Part shown: positions 41,852 through 50,835 of the stretch, piece by piece | How the letters are laid out: every line of letters starts with the position of its first letter | Numbering within the stretch: position 1 is the first letter of the stretch | Program-made: the position numbers and the translations under genes | Notes under the pieces: model-generated | The model's database searches: none | What the model was told of the DNA's origin: nothing | What the model saw: the letters and a program-made list of their open reading frames with translations, nothing else | DNA from: an uncultured Eubacteriales bacterium | GTDB lineage: Bacteria; Bacillota; Clostridia; Christensenellales; Aristaeellaceae | Assembly: GCA_902764285.1 (NCBI GenBank) | Contig: CACWVN010000006.1 | Coordinates: 1-51,017, forward strand | Reading direction: 5' to 3' | DNA length: 51,017 bases

Positions 41852-42708
41852 GTGGCATCACTCCCTTTGCGCAGATTTCGCAGGATTGCTTCGCATACGT
41901 CGTCCGTCCTGTACAGCCCCTCCGGAATGTCGAAGCCGGATTTGCGCAGACGGCGCGCCAGCTTGGCGCACTCGGGCACATCCAGGCCGATCTCGTGCAG
42001 CTGTTCTTCGTGGATGAACACTTCCGCGGGCGTGCCGTACCAGGCGATCTCGCCGCGGTTCAGCACGTACAGCCGGTCGCAATAGCGCCCGACGTCGTCC
42101 ATGGAATGGGAGACCATCACCACGGTCACGCCGGTATCATGGACGCCCTTGATCAGCTCCAGCATCTCCCGCCGGCCCGCGGGATCGAGCCCCGCCGCGG
42201 GCTCGTCCAGGATCAGCATGGAGGGCTGCATGGCCAGCACGCCGGCGATGGCCACGCGCCGCTTCTGGCCGCCGGAGAGCTCAAACGGGGATTTACCCGC
42301 GACATCCTGTGGCAGGCCGACCATGCGCAGCGCATCGGCGACGCGCGCCTTGATTTCGTCTTCGGAAAGGCCCAGGTTCCTCGGGCCGAAGGCGACGTCC
42401 TTTTCCACGGTTTCCTCGAACAGCTGGTATTCCGGGTACTGGAACACCAGCCCCACCGTGCGGCGTATGGCGATGAGATCGGTCTCCTTCAAGCCCAGAT
42501 CGACGCCGTTCACGAACACCACGCCGGGAGATGAGGATTCCAGGCCGTTCAGGTGGACGATCAGCGTGCTCTTGCCGCTGCCGGTGTGGCCGATGATGCC
42601 GATGAACTCGCCGTCGCGGATCGAAAGGCTGACGTCATTCAGCGCCCGGGCCTCGAAGGGCGTGCCGGGCATGTACACGTGGGTCAGGCCCTTTACTTCA
42701 ATCGGCAT
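41845..42708 (-). CDS. ecfA2: ECF transporter ATPase EcfA2
   Basis: A 287-residue ABC ATPase. Walker A is GHTGSGKST (about 40-48), the Q loop in VFQYPEYQLF, signature LSGGQKRR, Walker B MLILDEPAAGLDP, and H-loop VSHSMDD. The C-terminal extension (about 240-287) is typical of ECF ATPases. It overlaps both ecfA1 (16 bases) and ecfT. It pairs with EcfA1 as a heterodimer. Confidence 0.95.
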   Translation of the reverse strand: MPIEVKGLTHVYMPGTPFEARALNDVSLSIRDGEFIGIIGHTGSGKSTLIVHLNGLESSSPGVVFVNGVDLGLKETDLIAIRRTVGLVFQYPEYQLFEETVEKDVAFGPRNLGLSEDEIKARVADALRMVGLPQDVAGKSPFELSGGQKRRVAIAGVLAMQPSMLILDEPAAGLDPAGRREMLELIKGVHDTGVTVVMVSHSMDDVGRYCDRLYVLNRGEIAWYGTPAEVFIHEEQLHEIGLDVPECAKLARRLRKSGFDIPEGLYRTDDVCEAILRNLRKGSDATC

Positions 42709-43526
42709 AGTTCCACCACCATTTCATTCACGGTCATGACGCCCTCTTTCAGGGGCAGGCCGGCCTTGCGCAGGCGATCGGCCAGCTTCATCATGCCCGG
42801 CACGTCCAGCCCCAGCGCAAGCACGCGATCGGTCTGGCTGAATACCTGTTTCGGCGTGCCCTCCAGCGCGATTTTGCCCGCGTCCATTACGATCACGCGG
42901 TCAGCCAGCGCCGCCTCTTCCATGAAGTGGGTGATCCACACCACGGTGATGCCTTCTTCCTTGTTCAGGCGCTGGGCGATGGCGAAGATGTCCCGCCGGC
43001 CGATGGGATCCAGCATGGCCGTGGACTCGTCGAACACGATGATCTTCGGCCGCATGGCCAGCACGCCGGCGACGGCCACGCGCTGCTTCTGGCCGCCGGA
43101 AAGCATAGAGGGGGAGGCCTCGGCGTATTCGCTCATGCCCACGTCGGAGAGCGCGGCCTTCACGCGCCAGCGGATCTCCTCCGGCGGCGTGCCCAGGTTT
43201 TCAAGGCCGAAGGCGCAGTCCTCCTCGACGATCGTGGTCACGATCTGGTTATCGGGGTTCTGGAACACCATGCCGCAGGATTTGCGCACCTCGTAGCAGT
43301 CGTCCTCGGTGACGGCGCGCAGGCCGTCGACGGTCAGTTCGCCGGCGGTGGGCAGCAGCAGCGCGTTCAGCAGCTTCGCCAGCGTGGATTTTCCGCTGCC
43401 GTTGCGGCCCAGCACCGCCAGAAACTCGCCGCGGTCCACGGTAAAGGTGATGTCGTCCACGGCCGGGGCGGCGCCGTCCTCATATTGAAACGACACGTTT
43501 TGTGCCTGAATGATCTTGTCGCGCAT
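42693..43526 (-). CDS. ecfA1: ECF transporter ATPase EcfA1
   Basis: A 277-residue ABC ATPase. Walker A GRNGSGKST, Q-loop VFQNPDNQIV, signature LSGGQKQR, Walker B IIVFDESTAMLDP and H-loop ITHFMEE. The Glu-Ser pair after the Walker B Asp is usual in EcfA1. I chose the second of two adjacent ATG codons (43526) because it lies 7 bases after GGAGG; the first (43529) is only 4 bases away. It heads the run ecfA1-ecfA2-ecfT-truA-ybaK-HAD-Dabb, with overlaps or short gaps throughout, so the group is probably one operon. Confidence 0.95.
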   Translation of the reverse strand: MRDKIIQAQNVSFQYEDGAAPAVDDITFTVDRGEFLAVLGRNGSGKSTLAKLLNALLLPTAGELTVDGLRAVTEDDCYEVRKSCGMVFQNPDNQIVTTIVEEDCAFGLENLGTPPEEIRWRVKAALSDVGMSEYAEASPSMLSGGQKQRVAVAGVLAMRPKIIVFDESTAMLDPIGRRDIFAIAQRLNKEEGITVVWITHFMEEAALADRVIVMDAGKIALEGTPKQVFSQTDRVLALGLDVPGMMKLADRLRKAGLPLKEGVMTVNEMVVELCRLK

Positions 43527-43715
43527 CATTATTCCTCCATTTATGGGGGGATTATAACACATGTTCGTTAAAAGAAAGAATCATGGCCGCCGCATATTCG
43601 CGGATTTGGCGGATTCAACGCAAATTTTATAGATGAGGTCCGATAAATCCCCTTTTATTTTCCGGCTCGATGTGTTAGAATATGTATATCAATGTTGATA
43701 AGGAGTGGTTTATTC

Positions 43716-44909
43716 ATGAATCTCAACAAGATGACCATTGAGGACGTCCAGGTAAAGGGCAAGAAAGTCCTCGTACGCTGCGATTTCAACGTGCCGCTGG
43801 ACGCGGACAAGAATATCACCGATGAAACCCGCATCAACGCTGCGCTGCCCACGATCAAGTATCTGCTGGACAACGGCGCGGCCGTGATCCTCTGCTCCCA
43901 CCTGGGCCGTCCGAAGGGCGAGTTCAACATGAAGTATTCCCTGGCGCCCGTGGCCAAGCGCCTGTCCGAGAAGCTGGGCTTCGAAGTGAAGCTGGCCAAG
44001 GACGTCATCGGCCCCGACGCCAAGAAGCTGGCTGCGGAAGTCGAGCCCGGCAAGGCCGTGCTGCTGGAGAATGTCCGCTTCCACGCCGAAGAGGAAAAGA
44101 ACGATCCCGCCTTCGCGAAGGAGCTGGCCTCCATGGCCGAGCTGTACGTGTCCGATGCCTTCGGCACCGTGCATCGCGCGCACGCTTCCACCGCGGGCGT
44201 TGCGGACTATCTGCCCGCCGTCGCCGGCTACCTGATCGGCAAGGAGCTGAACTTCCTGGGTAACGCCGTGGAGAACCCGGTGCGTCCGTTCGTCGCCATC
44301 CTGGGCGGCGCGAAGGTCAAGGACAAGATCGGCGTCATCACCAACCTGCTGGAAAAGGTTGACACCCTGATCATCGGCGGCGGCATGGCCTATACCTTTT
44401 CCAAGGCCATGGGCGGCGAGATCGGTGATTCCCTGCTGGACGAGGAGCGCATTGAGCTGGCGAAGGACATGATGAAGGCCGCCGAGGCAAAGGGCGTGAA
44501 GTTCCTGCTGCCGGTGGACACCGTCATCGCCAACGATTTCGACAATCCCACCGAGATCAAGACCGTCGAAGCCGGCAAGATCCCCGCGGGCTGGCAGGGC
44601 CTTGACATCGGCCCGAAGACCATTGAGCTGTTCTCCGACGCCGTGAAGTCCGCCAAGACCGTGGTCTGGAACGGCCCGATGGGCGTGTTTGAGAAGCCCG
44701 AGTTCGCCAAGGGCACGCTGGCCATCGCCACCGCCATGGCCGAATCCGACGCCACCACCATCATCGGCGGCGGCGACAGCGCGGCGGCCGTCACCCAGAT
44801 GGGCCTGGCCCCGAAGATGAGCCACATCTCCACCGGCGGCGGCGCGTCCCTGGAGTTCCTCGAGGGCAAGGTGCTGCCCGGTGTCGCCTGCCTGAAGGAC
44901 AAGGCTTAA
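43716..44909 (+). CDS. pgk: phosphoglycerate kinase
   Basis: Glycolytic kinase making ATP from 1,3-bisphosphoglycerate, 397 residues. It starts at ATG 43716 (AAGGAGTGGTTTATTC). The N-terminal substrate motifs [12 protein letters not shown] and [10 protein letters not shown] (about 58-68) are normal, and the C-terminal nucleotide-binding GGGDSAAAV and [14 protein letters not shown] motifs are intact. It is the first gene of the run pgk-tpiA-gpmA. gapA, which often precedes pgk, is not here. Upstream AT-rich sequence may contain a promoter (TTAGAAT near 43674), but the -35 is unclear. Confidence 0.97.
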   Translation: MNLNKMTIEDVQVKGKKVLVRCDFNVPLDADKNITDETRINAALPTIKYLLDNGAAVILCSHLGRPKGEFNMKYSLAPVAKRLSEKLGFEVKLAKDVIGPDAKKLAAEVEPGKAVLLENVRFHAEEEKNDPAFAKELASMAELYVSDAFGTVHRAHASTAGVADYLPAVAGYLIGKELNFLGNAVENPVRPFVAILGGAKVKDKIGVITNLLEKVDTLIIGGGMAYTFSKAMGGEIGDSLLDEERIELAKDMMKAAEAKGVKFLLPVDTVIANDFDNPTEIKTVEAGKIPAGWQGLDIGPKTIELFSDAVKSAKTVVWNGPMGVFEKPEFAKGTLAIATAMAESDATTIIGGGDSAAAVTQMGLAPKMSHISTGGGASLEFLEGKVLPGVACLKDKA

Positions 44910-44921
44910 TTCACAAATCCA

Positions 44922-44950
44922 ATTTGGGCGGGGTCCAACCCCGCCCGAAT
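44922..44950 (+). promoter_or_regulatory. intergenic hairpin between pgk and tpiA
   Basis: A 13-pair stem: 44922-44934 with 44938-44950 (one T-G wobble), loop CCA, core GGGCGGGGT/ACCCCGCCC. No U-run follows, so it probably acts as a processing, stability or attenuation element rather than a full terminator. Confidence 0.55.
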
Positions 44951-44993
44951 CCATGTTATCCCATATTATCGAACAGTTTAGGAGGAGATTCCC

Positions 44994-45740
<747 letters not shown>

Positions 45741-45775
45741 TTCCACAAATTTATAGTAACAGGAGGATGATCCCC

Positions 45776-46522
45776 ATGATGAAGCTCGTGCTGGTCCGCC
45801 ACGGTGAAAGCGAATGGAACAAGCTGAACCTGTTCACCGGCTGGACGGACGTGGATCTGAGCGAGAAGGGCCACGAGGAAGCCAAAGCCGCCGGCCGCCT
45901 GCTGAAGGCCGAGGGCTATGATTTCGACGTGTGCTATACCTCTTACCTCAAGCGCGCCATCCACACGCTGAACCACGTGCTGGACGAGATGGACCGCGCC
46001 TGGCTGCCGGTCATCAAGACCTGGAAGCTGAACGAGCGCCACTACGGCGCCCTGCAGGGCCTGAACAAGTCCGAGACCGCCGAAAAGTACGGCGAGGACC
46101 AGGTAAAGATCTGGCGCCGCTCCTTCGACATCAAGCCGCCGGCCCTGGAGGAGAGCGATGAGCGCTCCGCCGTGAACCAGCCGATGTACCGCGACGTGGA
46201 CAAGGCGCTGCTGCCCGCCCACGAGAGCCTGGAGACCACCATCGAGCGCGCCGTGCCCTATTTCAACGAGGTCATCAAGCCCGATATGCAGGCCGGCAAG
46301 CGCGTCATCATCGCCGCTCACGGCAATTCCCTGCGCGCGCTGGTGAAGTACTTCGACAACCTGTCCGCCGACGAGATCATCGGCGTGAACATCCCCACCG
46401 GCACGCCGCTGGTGTATGAGTTCGACGATGATTTCAAGGTCATCCGGCACTATTACCTGGGCGACCAGGAAGCCCTCAAGGCCAAGATGGAAGCCGTCGC
46501 CAACCAGGGCAAGAAGAAGTAA
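45776..46522 (+). CDS. gpmA: 2,3-bisphosphoglycerate-dependent phosphoglycerate mutase
   Basis: Cofactor-dependent mutase of 248 residues, interconverting 3- and 2-phosphoglycerate. The phosphohistidine His9 is in [11 protein letters not shown], and the second catalytic His in [11 protein letters not shown] near 185. The [17 protein letters not shown] block is typical of dPGM. Two ATG codons are adjacent (45776, 45779); AGGAGGATGATCCCC fits either. Most Clostridia and Bacilli use the unrelated Mn-dependent GpmI as part of the pgk-tpi operon, so finding GpmA in that place is slightly unusual. It ends before a strong terminator. Confidence 0.95.
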   Translation: MMKLVLVRHGESEWNKLNLFTGWTDVDLSEKGHEEAKAAGRLLKAEGYDFDVCYTSYLKRAIHTLNHVLDEMDRAWLPVIKTWKLNERHYGALQGLNKSETAEKYGEDQVKIWRRSFDIKPPALEESDERSAVNQPMYRDVDKALLPAHESLETTIERAVPYFNEVIKPDMQAGKRVIIAAHGNSLRALVKYFDNLSADEIIGVNIPTGTPLVYEFDDDFKVIRHYYLGDQEALKAKMEAVANQGKKK

Positions 46523-46544
46523 AAAAACAGCAAAACAAGAATCG

Positions 46545-46570
46545 GGGCTGTCCGGCATTCCGGACAGCCC
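46545..46570. terminator. terminator between gpmA and glgB
   Basis: A perfect 11-base stem, GGGCTGTCCGG (46545-46555) with CCGGACAGCCC (46560-46570), and loop CATT. TTCTATTAT follows on the plus strand, and A-rich sequence precedes it, which serves the minus strand. It separates convergent genes. Confidence 0.8.
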
Positions 46571-46620
46571 TTCTATTATGCGTGCGTATTTTGAAATTGC
46601 GGCAAAACCGCGGCATACGG

Positions 46621-48645
46621 TCAGTCCACCTTCCGGAACACCACCGCCGTGCGGCTGGGGATATAGATGTTGAAGCCCAGCCCGTGGTCCTTCACGACCT
46701 TGGTGTAGTAATCGTAATTCTTGCTGATGCGGTCCATGCCGCCGAAGTCCAGATCGTCGGTGGAGAAGATCGCGCGGTATTTGCCCGGCCCGACGGTGTG
46801 CACCGGCAGGAAGAAATCCGTGGGGGAATGGGTGGGGTTGAAGTTGAAGACGTACACCAGGTCGCCCTTGGAGAAGGCGATGATCTTGCCCGGCTGGTCG
46901 ATCCACAGGTTCACGGCGTCCTCCTTGTTCAGCACGCGGTACTTGCGGGCGAACTTCAGCATGGCCTTGTCGAAGTTGGCCAGCCACTGGTATTTCAGAT
47001 AGCCGTTTTCCACCAGCGACCACTGCCTGCGGGCATACTTGTGGCTCCAGCCGTTGCCCTCGCGGGGGAAATCGATCCATTCCGGATGCCCGAATTCGTT
47101 GCCCATGAAGTTCAGATAGCCCTCGCCGGCCAGCGACAGCGTGATGAACCGGATCATCTTGTGCAGGGCGATGGCGCGGTCGATCACCACGGAATGATAG
47201 ATCTTGTCCATGCCCGTGTACATCTCGGCGTCGGCCATGCGGAAGATCAGCGTCTTGTCGCCCACCAGCGCCTGGTCGTGGGATTCGCAGTAGCCGACGT
47301 TCTTCTCCTGCGGGCGGCGCGTGGTCAGTTCATACCACATCTTGCCCATATCCCACTGCTCGTCGCTGTAATCCCGCAGCAGCTTCACCCAGAAATCCGG
47401 CACGCCCATGGAAAGGCGGTAATCGAAGCCGATGCCGCCGCTGCGCACCGGGATGCACATGCCGGGCATGCCGCTCATCTCCTCGGCGATGGTGATCGCG
47501 AAGGGATTGACGGAATGGATCAGCTCGTTGGCCAGCTGGAGATAGGTGATCGCGTTTACGTTGGTGTTCAGGCTGAAATACTGGGAATACTGGGTGAACG
47601 CGGAACCGAGCCCGTGATCCTGATAGATCATCGAAGTCACGCCGTCGAACCGGAATCCGTCGAAGTGGTATTCCTCCAGCCAGAATTTCAGGTTCGACAG
47701 CAGGAAATGCAGCGTTTCATATTTTCCGTAATCGAACAGCTTCGTGCCCCAGGCGGGGTGCCAGCCCCAGCCGCCGCCGATGAAATACTGGTTGTCGGTG
47801 CCATCCAGCTCGTTCAGGCCGTCGGAGGTGTTCGCGGACGCGTGGGAATGGACCACGTCCAGCAGCACGTACATGCCCAGCTCGTGCGCCTTGTTGATCA
47901 GGTATTTCAGATCCTCCGGCTCGCCGTACCATGAGGACGCGGCGAAGAAATTCGTCACCTGGTAGCCGAAGGAGGCGTAGTAGGAATGCTCCTGCACCGC
48001 CATCAGCTGCACGGTGTTGTAACCTATGTCGTGGATGTATTGCAGGTTGAAATCGGCAAATTCGCGGTAGGTGCCGATGCCTTCTTTGTCCTGGGCCATG
48101 CCGATGTGGGCTTCGTAGATGAACGGCGGGGAAACCTTCCGCTTGCCGTAACCGCCGTCCGTCCACTGGAAGGGAACCGGCGGCGCCCAGATCTGCCCGT
48201 CGAACTGGTTCGTTTCGTGGTTCTGCACGACCCGGCGGATATACGCGGGGATGCGGTCGAACTTGTTTTTGCCGCGGGTGACCTCGATCTTCACCCGCTG
48301 GCCGTGCCGCAGCGCGTTTTCGCCCTCCAGATAGATCTCCCACGTGCCGTCGGGAAGTTTCGTCATGGGATGGGATTTGCGGTTCCAGTTGTTGAAATCG
48401 CCGATCAGATGGATCGCGTCCGCGCCCGGCGCCCATTCGCGGTACACCCAGCCGGTATCGGTCCTGGAGAACCCATAATACATATAGCCGTTGGCAAACG
48501 ACGGCAGATCCGCCTTCTTGCCGAGCAGCTTTTTGCGCACTTCGGCGTTTCGGTCCATGCGCAACGCGATGTCGTCATAAAAGGGTTTCAGACCGGGGTC
48601 GATGGAAAGGATCTTATACTGTTTCTGTTTACGAGGCTTATTCAC
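46621..48645 (-). CDS. glgB: 1,4-alpha-glucan branching enzyme, eukaryote-type (GH13_8-like)
   Basis: Glycogen branching enzyme of 674 residues from GTG 48645, which follows GGGAGGAATGGCCC; an upstream ATG at 48690 lacks such a site. The CBM48 domain (about 40-150, with REWAPGADAIHLIGDFNNW) precedes the GH13 barrel. Catalytic motifs are VVHSHAS, the nucleophile in GFRFDGVTSM, the acid/base Glu in IAEEMSGMPG, and ESHDQAL. The wording of these blocks (SGMPGMCIPVRSGGIGFDYR, LNFMGNEFGHPEWIDFPREGN) follows the plant/animal/fungal branching enzymes closely, not E. coli GlgB. No other glycogen genes lie nearby, and it is convergent with the glycolytic run. Transfer or an old GH13_8 lineage are both possible. 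Confidence 0.92.
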   Translation of the reverse strand: MNKPRKQKQYKILSIDPGLKPFYDDIALRMDRNAEVRKKLLGKKADLPSFANGYMYYGFSRTDTGWVYREWAPGADAIHLIGDFNNWNRKSHPMTKLPDGTWEIYLEGENALRHGQRVKIEVTRGKNKFDRIPAYIRRVVQNHETNQFDGQIWAPPVPFQWTDGGYGKRKVSPPFIYEAHIGMAQDKEGIGTYREFADFNLQYIHDIGYNTVQLMAVQEHSYYASFGYQVTNFFAASSWYGEPEDLKYLINKAHELGMYVLLDVVHSHASANTSDGLNELDGTDNQYFIGGGWGWHPAWGTKLFDYGKYETLHFLLSNLKFWLEEYHFDGFRFDGVTSMIYQDHGLGSAFTQYSQYFSLNTNVNAITYLQLANELIHSVNPFAITIAEEMSGMPGMCIPVRSGGIGFDYRLSMGVPDFWVKLLRDYSDEQWDMGKMWYELTTRRPQEKNVGYCESHDQALVGDKTLIFRMADAEMYTGMDKIYHSVVIDRAIALHKMIRFITLSLAGEGYLNFMGNEFGHPEWIDFPREGNGWSHKYARRQWSLVENGYLKYQWLANFDKAMLKFARKYRVLNKEDAVNLWIDQPGKIIAFSKGDLVYVFNFNPTHSPTDFFLPVHTVGPGKYRAIFSTDDLDFGGMDRISKNYDYYTKVVKDHGLGFNIYIPSRTAVVFRKVD

Positions 48646-48701
48646 GGGCCATTCCTCCCACGCAAAGGTCTTGGCAGCGTTGATATCCAACGGTTAACTT
48701 T

Positions 48702-48731
48702 ATTATAGCACATAAACATGCCCCGTGTCGA
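48702..48731 (-). promoter_or_regulatory. putative promoter of glgB
   Basis: On the minus strand, TCGACA (48731-48726), 18-base spacer, TATAAT (48707-48702), about 57 bases before the start codon. Confidence 0.6.
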
Positions 48732-48840
48732 TTGTTTTTGCCAACGCAACAAAAATATTAATGGCGCGCGCTTTTCCGGGCGCTTTCCTGCATGCCGCCC
48801 GACCCGGCGAAATAAGATAAAAAATACGGGAGGCGCGGCG

Positions 48841-49740
48841 ATGGATGTGATTGACAGGCTCAAGTCGCTCCTTCCGCCCCATACGGCGGCGGCCCTGGAG
48901 AAACGCAGGGCGGCTGTACGGGAAGTGCGGCTGCGCGCCGGGATGCCGGCGCAGCTGGTGGCGTTCGACGGGGACGCGCTGTGCAGCGAGATAATCTCCG
49001 CGGAAAAGCTCCGAAATATACTCGCGGCGCTGATGGATTTCAGCCTCTATTCGCGGGAGAACGAACTGGCGCAGGGCTTTTTCACGCTGAGCGACGGAAG
49101 CCGCGCGGGCGTCTGCGGGCGCGTGAGCGGGGCGGGAAGCGACGGGGCCCGGCTGACGGACATCGGGTCAATCTGCGTCAGGATCGCCAGGCCCAGGCAG
49201 GGCAGCGCCGATGCGCTGATGAGCACGATCGACCCGGGTGACGGCGTGCGCTCAACGCTGATCATCTCGCCGCCCGGCATGGGCAAGACCACGCTATTGC
49301 GCGACGTCGCGAGGCAGCTGTCGGTGAGGGGCCGGAACGTGGTCGTGGCGGACGAACGCCATGAGCTGGCCGCGTGCCGGCAGGGCGTTCCCACGATCGA
49401 CGTCGGCCCGCGCACCGACGTGATGGACGGCTGCGCAAAGCGCGTCGCGATCCGCCTTCTGGTGCGGGGCATGGCGCCGGATGTGATCGTGACCGATGAG
49501 ATCGGCGATGCGGGCGATGCCGAAACCCTCGCGGATGCGGCGCGCTGCGGGGTGGCCGTCGTCGCGTCCGCCCATGCGCGCAGCTTCGACGACCTGATCC
49601 ACAGGCCGGAACTGTCGTCCATCCTGGATAAGGGCGTGTTTGAATATGTGGCGCTGCTGGCCGGAGCGCCGGGGAGGATATCCGAAATCCGGCGGCTCGG
49701 AGCGGAAGGGGGAAGGACGCCCGTATGGGAACGCGCGTAG
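48841..49740 (+). CDS. spoIIIAA: stage III sporulation protein AA
   Basis: A 299-residue AAA+/secretion-type ATPase of the SpoIIIA-SpoIIQ channel, active in the mother cell during engulfment. Walker A is P144-P-G-M-G-K-T-T151, Walker B in VIVTDEIGD, with an arginine-containing ERHELAAC segment between. It is distantly related to type II/IV secretion ATPases. ATG 48841 follows GGGAGGCGCGGCG; a longer frame to 48718 lacks a site. It overlaps spoIIIAB by 16 bases. I found no clear sigma-E promoter by eye, although sigma-E control is the rule. Confidence 0.95.
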   Translation: MDVIDRLKSLLPPHTAAALEKRRAAVREVRLRAGMPAQLVAFDGDALCSEIISAEKLRNILAALMDFSLYSRENELAQGFFTLSDGSRAGVCGRVSGAGSDGARLTDIGSICVRIARPRQGSADALMSTIDPGDGVRSTLIISPPGMGKTTLLRDVARQLSVRGRNVVVADERHELAACRQGVPTIDVGPRTDVMDGCAKRVAIRLLVRGMAPDVIVTDEIGDAGDAETLADAARCGVAVVASAHARSFDDLIHRPELSSILDKGVFEYVALLAGAPGRISEIRRLGAEGGRTPVWERA

Positions 49741-50231
49741 CGCTGGCGCTGTGCGTCGTCGCCAGCTGCACACTGATCGGGAAATCGCTGGCCGGGAAAG
49801 CCCGCCGGCGCGTGACGGCGCTGAAGCAGATCGCCGACGGCCTGAGGAACCTGCGCGTGAACGTCGTTACGATGTTTATACCGATGCGCGATTCCCTGCT
49901 GCGGACGGACTGCCCGCTGCTGAACATGATCGGCGAGCGCATGGGCGAGGGTATGAGCGCGGGCGAGGCCTGGATGGCCTGCAAACCGGCCGCGAGAAGG
50001 AACGGCGGCATCTGCGACGCGCTGACGGCGGCGGATTTTCGGATTTTGGACGGTGTATTCGTGAAGCTCGGCCAGAGCGAGCGCGAAACGCAGGACAATC
50101 TGTTGTCTGAATCGCTGCACGAGCTGGAACGATCCGTGGATGCGGCGCGCGCCAAGGCGGACGAAGCGGATCGGCTGTATGTGACGCTGGGACTGTTGGT
50201 CGGCCTGATGCTGGCACTGATCGTGATATGA
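49725..50231 (+). CDS. spoIIIAB: stage III sporulation protein AB
   Basis: A 168-residue protein with two terminal membrane helices (about 5-20 and 150-168) and a cytoplasmic helical domain, structurally like the type II secretion GspF cytoplasmic domain. Its N-terminal sequence TALKQIADGLRNLRVNVV and central LGQSERETQDNLL match the family. ATG 49725 overlaps spoIIIAA, so expression is coupled. It is part of the mother-cell-side secretion-like complex. Confidence 0.9.
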   Translation: MGTRVALALCVVASCTLIGKSLAGKARRRVTALKQIADGLRNLRVNVVTMFIPMRDSLLRTDCPLLNMIGERMGEGMSAGEAWMACKPAARRNGGICDALTAADFRILDGVFVKLGQSERETQDNLLSESLHELERSVDAARAKADEADRLYVTLGLLVGLMLALIVI

Positions 50232-50239
50232 GGCGGACG

Positions 50240-50434
50240 ATGAATATCGATTTTGTTTTTAAGATCGCGGGGATCGGCATAATAATCACGGTGATTTCCC
50301 AGATCCTGACGCGCGCGGGGCGCGAGGATATTGCGACGCTGGCGACGCTGTCCGGGCTGGTGATCGTGTTGATGATGGTCGCCGGGATGATATCGGATTT
50401 CTTCACCGGCATCCGCAGCCTGTTCTCGCTGTGA
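50240..50434 (+). CDS. spoIIIAC: stage III sporulation protein AC
   Basis: A very small membrane protein of 64 residues with two helices (about 5-22 and 34-54) joined by a polar turn (TRAGREDIATLA). This matches the SpoIIIAC family in length and pattern (VDLIFKIAGIGI-type start, then a second hydrophobic helix). ATG 50240 follows GAGGCGG. It lies between spoIIIAB (8 bases upstream) and spoIIIAD. The homology of SpoIIIAC and SpoIIIAD is a known feature. Confidence 0.92.
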   Translation: MNIDFVFKIAGIGIIITVISQILTRAGREDIATLATLSGLVIVLMMVAGMISDFFTGIRSLFSL

Positions 50435-50449
50435 AGATGGGTGCGGGCG

Positions 50450-50833
50450 ATGATTGTGCGCGTAATCGCGTTGTGCGTGGCCGCGTCGATGATTTGTTCG
50501 GCCCTGAGAGTGCAGCGGCCGGAAATCGCCACGGCGGTTTCCCTGGCATCGGGGCTGGCGGCGCTGGCGCTGGTTTTTTCGGAATGGGACCGGGCGGGGG
50601 ACTGGCTGAGCGCCTTGCGGGAATTTGCGCCGGGGGACGGCGATATCACTTCCGCGGTGCTGAAGGGCGCCGGGATCGCGATACTGTCGCGCTTTGGCGC
50701 GCAGCTGTGCGAGGATGCCGGCGAGCGCGCGCTGGCCGGGAGGATCTCCCTTTCCGCGCGGATCGCCATGCTCGGACTCTGCGCGCCCATGCTGTCGGAG
50801 ATCGCAAAGCTCGTGCGCGAGTCGCTTCAATAA
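50450..50833 (+). CDS. spoIIIAD: stage III sporulation protein AD
   Basis: A 127-residue membrane protein with about four hydrophobic segments: about 3-18, 28-43, 65-80 and 105-118. The middle, VLKGAGIAILSRFGAQLCEDAGERALA, mirrors the SpoIIIAC signature (K-x-x-G-I/IAIL ... CEDAGE). It is the usual fourth gene of spoIIIA. ATG 50450 or GTG 50441 could start it; ATG was preferred. It ends just before the spoIIIAE start. Confidence 0.9.
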   Translation: MIVRVIALCVAASMICSALRVQRPEIATAVSLASGLAALALVFSEWDRAGDWLSALREFAPGDGDITSAVLKGAGIAILSRFGAQLCEDAGERALAGRISLSARIAMLGLCAPMLSEIAKLVRESLQ

Positions 50834-50835
50834 TT

